Assembly: GCA_004009845.1 (NCBI GenBank)
Contig: RMBW01000053.1
Location: 1 to 64,000 of the forward strand
DNA: 64,000 bases
Direction: 5' to 3'
From: Davidsoniella eucalypti
Lineage: Eukaryota > Ascomycota > Sordariomycetes > Microascales > Ceratocystidaceae
Shown here: in pieces, positions 1 through 9,973 of the stretch
Numbering within the stretch: position 1 is the stretch's first letter
Layout: each line of letters begins with the position of its first letter
Translations under genes and position numbers: made by a program
The notes under the pieces: model-generated
Seen by the model: the letters and a program-made list of their open reading frames with translations, nothing else
What the model was told of the DNA's origin: nothing
The model's database searches: none

Positions 1-829
1 ACCCATTCAGGCCATATTCTGAGACCAGCATTGCGGGAAGCTGCGGAGAAGTCTGGGCCGACTTTCCGGGGCCGGCGCCCTTAGCATATCGGGAGAAGAG
101 GCCGTTGCTAGTACCGGAGCCCTTCTGCTTTACATCGCCATCATCCCCTGTAGAACGAGGCGTGCTACTTAGCGCAGAAGAGCTAAAGGCCGACACCAGC
201 TTCGGCTTGAATTTATCACTGCCCGGGCTTTTGCTGTGGAGCGTCTGCGCTGACGAACTCATCGGCATGCTGCCCATAGACGTGGCGCTGGGTGGACCCG
301 GCGATATGGGCGGCTCGGTAGACATTGTGGCGACGTTCGAATTTTGCTGCTGTGGGCTACGATGGCGGTCAACAATTGAGTGTGCCGGTAGGACAGCAGA
401 TGAAGGCGTAGTGGGAACTGATACTGTATTCGAAGTAGCAGTAGCAGCGCTATTGCCAGGAATCGATGACGACGTTATGGGAGAGCGCGCGTATACTTGC
501 GCGTTGTGTAATATGGGCGAGCTAATAGTGATAGGGGCTTTGTCTTTGTTCTTGCTAGACGATAGTTTTGACGAAAAACGAAACGGTGACAGCGGTGAAC
601 GAGGCGATAGAGACGACAAGGTTTGTTCTCGCGGGCTGTGTGCAGGCGAAACCTGAGCGGCGTAGTTCTTGGAGGTTTGGGAGTGAAGGTTTAGTTCCTG
701 TTGTTGTTGAAGATGGAGATTCTGTTGTCGGTGTCGTTGATCATCCAAACGAGAACGGGATGTTTCAACTGAAGAGTGTCGTTTAGACTCTGCTAGAGGA
801 AGCGGTTGAGGAGCTGCTTTGCGGCCCAT
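1..829 (-). CDS. Ser/Pro-rich hypothetical protein, 5' part (3' end outside window)
   Basis: Reading the minus strand from an ATG at 829, the frame stays open for 276 codons and runs off the window at base 1, so only the N-terminal part is seen. The product begins MGRKAAPQPLPLAESKRHSS and is rich in Ser, Pro, Thr and Gln, with short QQQQ runs and many SP dipeptides (for example SPRSPLSPF), which look like proline-directed phosphorylation sites. No domain, signal peptide or membrane segment is visible. The last visible part (LFSRYAKGAGPGKSAQ) is less biased and may begin a folded region beyond the window. I do not recognise the family. The start was chosen because no in-frame ATG is seen just upstream. 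An upstream exon cannot be excluded. Open frames on the plus strand here are antisense shadows. Confidence 0.6.
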   Translation of the reverse strand, partial: MGRKAAPQPLPLAESKRHSSVETSRSRLDDQRHRQQNLHLQQQQELNLHSQTSKNYAAQVSPAHSPREQTLSSLSPRSPLSPFRFSSKLSSSKNKDKAPITISSPILHNAQVYARSPITSSSIPGNSAATATSNTVSVPTTPSSAVLPAHSIVDRHRSPQQQNSNVATMSTEPPISPGPPSATSMGSMPMSSSAQTLHSKSPGSDKFKPKLVSAFSSSALSSTPRSTGDDGDVKQKGSGTSNGLFSRYAKGAGPGKSAQTSPQLPAMLVSEYGLNG

Positions 830-3800
830 GATGATTACGTGGAATAGGGTGTCCTTTTGTGTGTGTGTGTGTTGTATAGGGCTTGGATATAGCCTGCGTT
901 GGCCCGTTATAGCTATAATGTTATGCCTCCCTTACAAGTCTTCCGAGGCTCAGACTATGCCGGTATGCACAAATATGCGTTGGTTGGCTTCGAATTTAGA
1001 AGTCTGGGGTAGGGTGCGTCGGATAATAAAACGGAAGCGAGGCGCAAGAACAACGGGTTTGGAATATACAGTACTATGATCCAACTGAGTAATATGTGTG
1101 TTATATCGTGGATTTAGACTTTGGCGTATGTAATGGCCCTTGGTGTATGTAAGCCAACCCGGGAACTTCAATCTCGAACCACGGACGCGCGGGCAGAGGC
1201 GACTATAAAATGCCAGGAACTGGCTATGCAGGTGCTGCGCAGATCTAGACAGGCAGCAAGACGTGAACTTTCTTTTTTTTGGCACCTGTTCTACTGCTGC
1301 TCCTATACCAGTGGCCCCTAAACGATCCGAGTTGGTGGATAGGCGACGATGGAAGTCGTGTGGGGAGATATGTATCTGTAGGTGTCGTCGTCACAGTGGT
1401 GGCATGCAATGCAATAGTAGTAGTATTTATAGTATCTGTTGATAGCGACTATAGTAGCTTGCGTTGCCCTTGAGTCTCCGATGGGGCTTGGCACGGCTTC
1501 AGGCGACTTAAGGTTTGTTTGGGCGATGGATAGCGCGCTCGCTGAACGGGGCTTCTGGTGACGACTTGAAAAGGTATGGGATGTTGGTCAAGGTGAAGAA
1601 CAAGGAGAGAAAGGCCAACGTGGGAGATTTGGCATTGATCGCAGGAAGTTAGGAAGTTGTTAGTTTTAGGCTAGGACTAATCAAGCCCGGTTCCTATTTT
1701 ATGGTCTACAAATACAAAGTCTTACAGCGGGATTATCAAGCAACAGTACGACCACCATCAGCGAGGACTAATTTCTTTGTCGGTTTGGCGCAGCTAGCTA
1801 AGACCTGAGTCGCTCCAAGGTTGAGAAGCCAGACTCAGATGGGCAAGATGTTCGTGCACTCGGGACCTTAGCGGTCGTGCGCAAATAACAATAACTTCCA
1901 GGCTATGCACAAACAAATGAAATGCATAGCTGCGAGGATGCGACTACATGTACAACGAGTGATAACTACGACTCTCTAGGAAGAACCCAGGATCGGCAGC
2001 TTGTTTCGTGATGATGGTTTATGTGTGGGGACTCGTAGATATGGCGACAAGCCAGGAGGGGCCCTTCTAGGTACAGGTAAGTATAATGAGGGCCAGGGGT
2101 CGGTGAGTTGGATGGACTCTGGGTTGGTGCTAACTTTGTTGAAGATCTAGAGGGGGTTCCCAATTTGCCTGTGGCCTAAGCGATGTATCAATACAACAGT
2201 AACAATAGTCTAGTGGCGGATGTCAGTTAAACGCACTATTTGTATAGGCTTCTGATGGGTAATTATGGCTATTGTCTTGCATAATCAAAGCAGGCCACCC
2301 GAAGGAAAATCTGAAGCAGTGACAAGGTTGCTTTCGGGCAATGCAGATGCAACAAGCGGCCTAGATTGCAATGGATGGATGGAGGGATGAGATGAGCAAG
2401 GCAAAGCCAAGGTCCCGTCCAGACAGAAAAGAAAAAAAAACCCTGTATATACACTTTCGAACACAAGATGAAAGGACGCTTGTCTTGTTGGATATCATAC
2501 AAATAAACCCAGTTAATCTTTACAATAATTGCACAAATTTTGAACAGTAGTGAATGCAATATCTATAACCTTGTGTTGTTGTTTACATATTTGTGGTTAG
2601 AAAAAGATGCACAAAATGGCCTGGCGAGGAAGGCGTTTCAGATATTCCGGAACCGAACAAGGGAGCTAAAAATTGAGATATCAGGGAAAAAAAAAAAGAA
2701 ATTGCCGACCAAGGACGACAGCGTCTATCCATCGTGGCATGTTTTTTCTCCAGATACAGCAACTGCCAGCGCTGGCAACTGTTCGTCAGCTGATGATCCA
2801 AGCGGCCAATGGTCCAACCAGAATATCGTTGTTTAAAGAAAATGAAGGGAAAAAATCCAATTTCAATCGTGCTTTATGTCGTCATATCTGCTACGATCTT
2901 GGTCTTGGCCTTAACCTTTCAAAAAGCTCGGATTCTGCGGGAAAAGCACGGTGGTTGGCTCCCTGTACAACAACTGAGGGGGATTCTTTTTTTTTCTGCA
3001 TTCTTTTCTTTTTACATGACAGTCTGGGTCTCATAAGTCAAAAGTCACTGAGAAACACTCCTCGTCACCGCTTGATCGGACAATTGGCCATTCCTTCATA
3101 TGCGGCCTGGCGAGCTTCCTTCGCTCTCTTTGTCGTCAGCAAACAAAAGCCCAAGTCTTTCGTTCTCTCTTTTCTCGCTCTCGTTCCTAATCCGCTTGTC
3201 TCGCGAGCCGCTGGGGAGGGGGGAATGGAAATGACAGCAAATTATTACTTGGTTCCTGCAGCTTTCACGTACTGTCTGTCACATACTGTACATTTACAAA
3301 CTTAAATGCCGACTCCGTCGTTCTAGGTTCTTGGATGGGTGGACTCCGAAAAGAAAATGATGGGAAAAATTCGGAAAATTAGTGCTACCATTTTTACTAT
3401 CAAGCACCGATATTCACTACAGCGGGAACACGCTGGAAAATCTAGTTCTCGCCCCCAAAGGGACGTCATATGGAATTCTACGGATATCCAAGGGCCTTTT
3501 GCTTTGCCATCTCTGCCGAGAAGGGTTGATCGCTGATAGCACTAACACTGTTAGGCCAATACTAGCTCATCCGGGCCATATTTAGAGCGGTTTCTACCTA
3601 TTCCTCATGACGCTTCTATCAGGCTAAGCTTACATTATCACATCACGAGAAGTGCGTTTCAGGTCACTAAGCTCAACTGGTGAACAAAATGAGCACGATA
3701 GTGTGAAGACTAAAGAAATTCCTTATCTTGCCGCCTCACATAAGCCTACTCCTAGCATGTCATCATCTCGACTTGATCGGAAATTTATATCACACTCTAG

Positions 3801-4552
3801 TTCTGAAACCAAAAAATCGACGGCGTAGAAAAGCCCCAGAAGATTGAATATGACGAGCCCTTAAAGCGCCTGTATCATACTAGGTAGCTCAAAGTCACGG
3901 GAGCACTATCAACAGGTATCGACGAAAAAAACTATTACTGCTAAACCAGTACGGCCAAGGTACTTTGGTCCTCGTCCCAATATGTTACTGTGGCACGAGT
4001 ACCTCCTTGGATAACGTCCCAGTTTGGCTACTTAATGGTGCCTGAATTTGCACTCAAACTTGTTCGGGAAGAAAACTACATTCACCAAGACACAATGCCG
4101 ATCAATACATTCTGCAAACCCCAAAGTTTGGTCTGAGTCGGTTCAATTTTGTTCTCTGTCTCAATCAAAAGTAAAACCCTTCATAGTTACCAAGATTTGC
4201 TTCCTTCACAAAAAAGTCACCGTCGATCACCGCCATTCCTGCATGTGTATTTTTAATCTTTTTTTTTCCTGTTATCGACATATGCTGCAAGTGCCCTTGA
4301 GACAATATAATTCCCCCATGTATCGACAACTTGATACTTCATAAGGCTTCTCACTACAAATTGAAGTCGGCGGTCTGTATAGTGGCCTAGTGCGTATTGA
4401 CCCTCGGATTCTATATACGTAAAAGCCCCGCTTTCTATATGTTCAGCCAAGCCAGTACATCCCATATTCATGGAACCGTTCGCTTATCATTTACTTTCCT
4501 GGTAGCCCATCATCAAATGCAATGAAATGAAAAATTAAAATATAATGTAAAA
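830..4552. other. Intergenic, AT-rich, no gene seen
   Basis: This 3.7-kb stretch holds only short unrelated open frames with no recognisable protein. The part next to 829 carries a (GT)n run at about 859-870 and is the likely promoter and 5' leader of the minus-strand gene. The stretch from about 2,270 to 3,300 has homopurine/homopyrimidine runs that keep meaningless frames open. I see no RNA gene. Confidence 0.5.
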
Positions 4553-4703
4553 GAGTCTACGTTCTTGCACGATGGAGTTTCAATTATTTCACTATATATC
4601 TTTCCTAAATAGGAAAGACTCCAACAGATCTCCTGGTCTCTGTAAAAACTCGCACTTGTCTCAATGAATTTTTTTTTAAAAGAAAAAAACCTCCAATATA
4701 TAC
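4553..4703 (+). repeat. Left terminal inverted repeat of the MULE relic
   Basis: This arm pairs with the reverse complement of 5541-5699. Shared blocks include the outer GAGTCTAC, GTTTCAA(T/C)TATTTCACTAT, TCTTTCCTAAATAGGAAAGA, CCTGGTCTCTGTAAAAACTC and the inner CTCCAAT(A/G)TATAC. Confidence 0.75.
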
Positions 4704-4894
4704 TTCGACGATGTTATAAAGGTTTCAGGATTCTCTCAATTCCAAGACCAGCAGCTTCTTCTCCAGTACATCTCGAGGGAGTGCAGAATGCTGCCATCAA
4801 GCCTGAAGACTTATATCGGGAGAGGCGGTTTAAGGAAGTTGTTCGACGCTATTCTGCAACTTCTGAATGATAAGGTAGGGCCTATAGGGATGAA

Positions 4895-5173
4895 GTGGGA
4901 AAGCAAAGAGTAGTACGGCACCAATTCCTGTCTGCAACATGGTTAGGGTCACTGAACCATGAAGCGTCGTATTCATGTGTCGACCTTCTTGCAAGAGAAC
5001 ATCTTCAAGTAGTTCTCTCGAGATATCCCCAATCCACACAGGCCTCTAGAGGTTTATCTGAGCCTTGTTCTGGTCGGTTTCGAATACAATATGGGCTATC
5101 GTGTTCTCACGATATGGTACTAAAAGATGTCCTTATCAAAGAAGATATTGACCCGTACTACTGGTTGAACTAA
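4895..5173 (+). pseudogene. MULE transposase C-terminal remnant (SWIM-like zinc-binding motif)
   Basis: The frame ends in EPCSGRFRIQYGLSCSH followed about 15 residues later by a D-x-D-P-Y-Y-W motif and a stop. In fungal MULE/Hop transposases the C-terminus typically has a Cys, then an aromatic-Gly-(Leu/Ile)-Pro-Cys-x-His signature, then an acidic-His-Pro-x-Trp motif. The order and spacing here match that pattern, with P replaced by S in the GLxC part. The DDE catalytic core is not seen. The upstream frame 4664-4870 may be another degenerate piece in a different phase. The family assignment is inferred from motif memory and not from a search. Confidence 0.5.
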
Positions 5174-5243
5174 GTCTTTTTCGCCTCTTCATAATTAGTC
5201 TAGTCATTCTTTCTTGTAACTAAGTTTTTTATTTGATTTGATT

Positions 5244-5350
5244 ATATTTAACGTCTACCTAAATCGCTAAGATCATACGACGCCGGATTGGTTACTGGAC
5301 AGATATTTAAAATCCTCCGCTAGACAAACTCAATAGCTTTGTATGTGCGG
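5244..5350 (+). repeat. 107-bp dispersed repeat, copy A
   Basis: This segment matches 46467-46573 in the same orientation with 11 differences by my count (about 90% identity), 8 of them transitions. It contains TCTACCTAAATC and GATCATACGACGCCGGATTGG. Weaker similarity appears to continue past 5350 (an AACTAGTA-TCCA block). The second copy lies at the left edge of the LINE-like relic, so this may be a LINE 5' fragment nested in the MULE. Confidence 0.8.
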
Positions 5351-5505
5351 GACGACACCGTCCCCTAGCCCCGAACTAGTAGTCCATACCTCCACTATGA
5401 ACAACAAAAACAAATACAAAAATAAGCAAAAAAAACAGCCTCCACAAAGCTACAGCTTCGTCAAAGTATGCCTTGATATTTTTTGGGGGGTTTGATATAG
5501 CAGAA

Positions 5506-5517
5506 TTAGGGTTAGGG
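5506..5517 (+). repeat. Telomere-like (TTAGGG)2
   Basis: Two perfect copies of TTAGGG, the usual filamentous-ascomycete telomere unit, sit just inside the right MULE arm. A CCCTAACCCTA in the opposite sense lies at 6783-6793. Two units can occur by chance in AT-rich DNA. Confidence 0.6.
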
Positions 5518-5540
5518 TATTTTTCAATACAATATCATAG

Positions 5541-5699
5541 GTATACATTGGAGTTTCATTTTTTGAAAAAATTAATTGAGACAGTATGAGTTTTTACAGA
5601 GACCAGGAACCTGTTGGGGTCTTTCCTATTTAGGAAAGATATGATATGATCCTCGGTTATAGTGAAATAGTTGAAACTTCATCGTAATAATGTAGACTC
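5541..5699 (-). repeat. Right terminal inverted repeat of the MULE relic
   Basis: This arm is the inverted partner of 4553-4703. Its outer end reads GTAGACTC on the plus strand. It is slightly longer than the left arm because of an extra stretch (about 5641-5655, ATGATATGATCC) next to the near-palindrome. Confidence 0.75.
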
Positions 5700-6958
5700 A
5701 TAAAATATTGCAAGCCACACTTATTTTATCAGACTGATCCAACCATGGTTCAACATAAACTTTGCCCTAGTATGGTATTTCAATCAAATATACTGCCTTA
5801 TGAGCTTATGCTACTATATATGCTCCAGTACATAGAAAACTCCCAGAACATTTGAACCGTCCCTATCAAGACTTGGTTTCCTACCATATTATTATGTCTT
5901 GAACCTCGTACTTGAGGCCTTTCAAGACTAATTAGCCAAGGAAACATGGTCTTACCGACATTGAAGAACCTACCAATTCTAAGTGGAGGGATACATCATC
6001 ATTCTTCTCCAGAAATAGATGCTACCAAAGAAAAAGAAATAATTTAGTTCCATCGTCAAACTGACACCCATCATGGCTAATCTTCAATATAGGAAAGAAT
6101 TGTTAGTGTTATAAAAATAAAGATAGCAAATCAATGTTACATTCACTATCCAAAAAAGCTTTAATATATATAAATAAAAAAGAACTCAACATCCTGCCTA
6201 GAAAGGGCATGCCAAGATGCTTATCAATCAAGAGATAATATATATAGATATCTTGCAATACCCAAACTGTCAGAATATATGCCATGTATATATATCATCG
6301 CAAACTACTATATCATCACTACACTACTGACACGACCAGGATTTTTATCAATCTTTCTTTTACCCCCCCTGACGTCCGATCAGATGTGATGTAGTGACAG
6401 GATATGATCTAACTGTATCGTATAATTATCCAAGTTCTTCTCATTTATTATGAGAAAAGGGCTATTTGAAATTTCTATGAAACCATTGCCTAGCAATCAA
6501 TCTCAGATTTATCACGTCAAGACAAGTAAACTTATCTATTGATTTTAGGGTTGCTTATACCCTGATGTACCACTCCTAGTATATATGTACTCGTAGACTT
6601 TGCTACCATTTGTAACAGGAAGATCAAAAACAATTTGTTCTTCGGTTTAGCGCATAAAAGCATGGGGCAGCTCTTTATTAGAATGTCTTGGTGTTTTTAA
6701 ATATCCCGAACTGCATATATACGTTCTTTCACGTGAATATGTAAAAGAGCCTAGCCCTACATTATTTTTTATCAGTTATATACCCTAACCCTATACGTTG
6801 CCGGCTGTTTTCGCGTGGGGCAACATAAGGAGGGGTTATCAGGTAGATATGTCTTTAATTATGATGATAGTCCACGATATCATCAGCAAGCGAACCCATT
6901 CATAATCGAATCAGTATATTACTTTTTTTAATCGAACCTAATTTTTCTTCTTTTCATC
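5700..6958. other. AT-rich intergenic DNA upstream of BET2
   Basis: No coding frame of substance is present. A short stretch at 6739-6766 resembles the outer end of the MULE arms (ATGTAAAAGAG, then CTACATTATT), and an inverted telomere-like CCCTAACCCTA sits at 6783-6793. The BET2 promoter must lie in the last few hundred bases, where a T-rich leader precedes the ATG. Confidence 0.5.
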
Positions 6959-8046
6959 ATGTCACTGTCTGAGCCACACGAACTAAAATTGGTGACAGAC
7001 GCCCACGTCAAATACATCCAGAGTCTAGACACGAAGAAGGATGAATACAGCTACTGGCTGACAGAGCATCTGCGCCTTAATGGTGTATATTGGGGATTGA
7101 CAGCACTGCACCTAATGAAGCATCCGTCAGCTTTGCCTCGTCAAGAAACTATCGACTTTGTACTTTCATGTCAGCATGCCAATGGCGGTTTTGGTGCAGC
7201 GCCGGGTCATGACGCACATATGCTTTCGACGGTTAGCGCGGTACAAATTCTAGCCATGATAGATGCCTTTGATGAACTAGACAGTAAAGGATACGGCAAG
7301 GCCAAAGTTGGTGAATGTAAGTTGTCAACAAAAATTTATCTCCTTCATTTTGTGGACGCCCTCAACGCGTTGTATTGCCGAATTTCTTGGAAACCAACAC
7401 TGTTTATCTGATTGTTATCGTAGTCGTTTCAAATCTTCAGAACCGCGAGTCTGGCACATTTGCCGGCGACGAATGGGGCGAGGAGGACACGCGATTTTTG
7501 TATGGCGCCTTCAATGCGCTCTCCTTACTCGGCCTCATGCATACCATCGACGTTGACAAGGCTGTGGCCCACATAGCATCGTGTGCTAATTTTGATGGCG
7601 GATACGGAGTATTTCCTGGTGCCGAATCACATTCTGGCCAAATATTCACGTGCGTCGCAGCGTTGACGATTGCTGGGCGCATAGACTTGGTCGATGCGGA
7701 TAAACTTGGTCAGTGGCTCAGCGAACGCCAAGTGCCTAATGGTGGATTGAACGGTCGTCCTGAGAAGAAGGAAGACGTATGCTACAGTTGGTGGGTTTTG
7801 AGTAGCTTGGCCATGATTGATCGCACGCACTGGATCGACCGGGATAAACTGTTCAACTTCATTCTACGTTGCCAAGACACAGAACATGGCGGACTTTCGG
7901 ATCGACCAGGCGATATGGTAGATGTGTGGCATACGCTTTTCGGAATCACAGGCTTGAGTCTATTGGGATACCCAGGCCTCGAGATGGTTGACCCTGTTTA
8001 TTGCCTTCCTAAGAGCACAACTGATAGAGTGCTTAAGAAGAACTAA
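6959..8046 (+). CDS. bet2: Rab geranylgeranyltransferase (GGTase-II) beta subunit, Bet2
   Basis: The protein has 326 aa in two exons (6959-7316 and 7424-8046) with a 107-bp intron (donor GTAAGT, acceptor ATCGTAG). Splicing restores KVGEFVSNLQNRESG, as expected in the family. Yeast Bet2 is about 325 aa. The repeats of the prenyltransferase alpha-alpha barrel are evident, with GGFG, GGYG and GGL(N/S) turns. The zinc ligands can be placed at D237 and C239 (EDVCYSWW) and H289 (DVWHTLFG), in line with Asp238/Cys240/His290 of the rat enzyme. The enzyme attaches geranylgeranyl to C-terminal cysteines of Rab/Ypt GTPases presented by the escort protein Rep/Mrs6, acting with an alpha subunit (Bet4) that is not in this window. 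Nothing looks broken. Confidence 0.95.
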
Positions 8047-9973
8047 GGTCCAAAACTGCCCTAGTATACTGTCTCTTAGGTTATCGACATCAAAGCAAAA
8101 AATACGAATTTCGCTATGAGAGCTATGATACCACAATATAACCATAATTACCGAATGACCACAACTTGGACTGTATATGTAACCATTGTGCCAATGGCGA
8201 TTATCTACGGCCACTACACTAGTTATACACTTAACATAACTCTCAGAAAATGTTAAGTCGCGATAGTCAAAAATCACTGTAGCCATCTCTTTTTTAATTG
8301 AATTTATTCATTTAATACTCGGGATCGACAAATATGTGATATTTGTTTAAGCAAGTGACTCTCTCTTCTGCAGTTACCCCCACTTTCCAAGGTCGAATAC
8401 CAATGTGCTGTGATACACATGTATATCCCTTATGCTCGTTAGTTTCACAAGGCTATAGAGAAAAGTGGGACAATATAGTAGCTGCAGTCTCTAGGCATTC
8501 TATATGCGTACAGACCCACTATCAACGACATCTCATTCAACTACATATCATGCCTGATACAATTTAAAGGTAGGTATCCAGAATCGCAAATATAAATATA
8601 TAAGAGCGACTCTATGACAATGAGCCAATAACCTACTTTGTACTTGGAAATACTGAATTTTATTTTCATCAATAAAACCCTTTAAAAATGCTATTTTCAA
8701 GTGTCGTCAACTGCTATTTCACTGTTCAGACACAATGGATGGTATGATATCCGTAATACTTTTTACCACGAATTGAACATTCCAAGTTTGATATAAGCAA
8801 GTAAGATACTTGATGAGTAGAATCGTTTCTTTCTGCTAGTAGAAACAGATGATGTGACGGATATTTCAAGGCCGATTTTCCATTGTTGTTTGTTATTCGT
8901 TTATTTTTCCCATTAGCATAGCAACGAAAATTAACGCGAATTCGAATCGCGTATATATATATATTCACTTCGCATACGTGAACTTGAGAGTTCTATAGTT
9001 TTGTAACGCGCCGAAGTTTTCTTGAGCTAATCGTAGAAGGTTTAGTTCTTGCCAACTCAACGCTGTTATTAACTCCGAGATCAACATGTATCGTACCATT
9101 AGAGAACCGTCCATTTTAGGAAACAGTCAAACAAAACGAGCTACGTGAATAGTTAGGAAGCGGCAAGTTCTGCCACTTGCCCCCAATAGTTAGTTTTGGA
9201 CGGGTTGATGTGCTAAATCGTGCTGTGTCGCTTTGACGATAATGATCGCTAGAGGAGAAGCTGTTAACTATATTCTTAATCTGGCAATACCTAAAAGCTA
9301 GACTTCAGCTTGTATGAAAGAAGTTATAGCTTTATCACCTAAGGATATTTGGTTCAAGTGAAACTCCATGAATCTAGAGGTGCTAGCAATGCTAGCTTCA
9401 ATATACGCCTGTAGACACGCTGCAGAAAGCAACATAAGCTAATGATTGAAGATGTCAGAGTGCCTTATCAGTGAAAGCGGTGGGATATTCGTTTTGTGGA
9501 TTGATCACAGAGATACGCACAATAACATAGTAACTTGTTGACTGTATTACTAACGTACCTTCCAAAGTTGAGCAGCTTCAGCCATACAGCGCTCTCGTGT
9601 CTTGTTTTTGTTTTCACAAAACATTCAAGCAGGAAACAGAGTGGAGACAAGCTATAATATTGAGTGATCTAGGTGTAGTATAAAATCGCCCTTCAGTTAC
9701 TGCTTTTCAAATTTTCTCTCTCCCCCTCTTCTCTTTCCCTCCACTTTATTGCAACCACCACGATCAGCACCGGTCCTTCTTTGTTTTTCCTTTGTTTTGC
9801 TGTGCTATTCTACCCTTTGTCGCTCTTTGCTTTGCATTGGCTTTTGTTGCTCCCTTTTGTTACTGCTTTTGTTTTCCATTATCCTGGTAGAGTAAGTTCT
9901 CATCTATCTTCGCCGTCTCCTCTCAACTTGGCACTAACTTTTATCATCATCGTCACCAAGACTATCAACCAAA
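8047..9973. other. Intergenic region between BET2 and the zinc-finger gene
   Basis: This AT-rich stretch of 1.9 kb has no supportable coding frame. It includes a (TA)n-like run near 8950-8962. The right end is a classic fungal promoter/leader for the gene at 9974. Confidence 0.5.
9679..9742 (+). promoter_or_regulatory. TATA box and pyrimidine tract of the zinc-finger gene
   Basis: TATAAAA is at 9679-9685, and a nearly pure C/T tract follows at 9712-9742, about 230 bp before the ATG. Such CT blocks are typical near transcription starts of well-expressed filamentous fungal genes. The leader also contains long T-rich frames that are not genes. Confidence 0.5.

Larger units (their letters stand above)
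4553..5699. mobile_element. Mutator-like (MULE) DNA transposon relic with long inverted ends
   Basis: Two arms of about 150 bp (4553-4703 and 5541-5699) are inverted copies of each other with scattered mismatches and small gaps. Both start with GAGTCTAC at the outer edge and both contain the near-palindrome TCTTTCCTA(A/T)(A/T)TAGGAAAGA. Between them lie a fragment resembling the C-terminus of a MULE transposase (4895-5173), a 107-bp repeat shared with 46467-46573, and a telomere-like motif. An 8-bp TAAAATAT occurs at 4536-4543 and 5701-5708 as a possible target-site duplication. It is AT-rich and not flush with the left arm, so I treat it as weak. Long inverted ends plus the transposase fragment fit the MULE class. 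The element is clearly non-autonomous. Confidence 0.7.

Noticed and set aside
105..656. 183-codon plus-strand frame
   Set aside because: It is antisense to the left-edge Ser/Pro-rich coding sequence, which has the more plausible composition and an unbroken 276 codons.
2673..3305. 210-codon plus-strand frame
   Set aside because: It begins in an A-run, overlaps other frames, and shows no conserved pattern or promoter.
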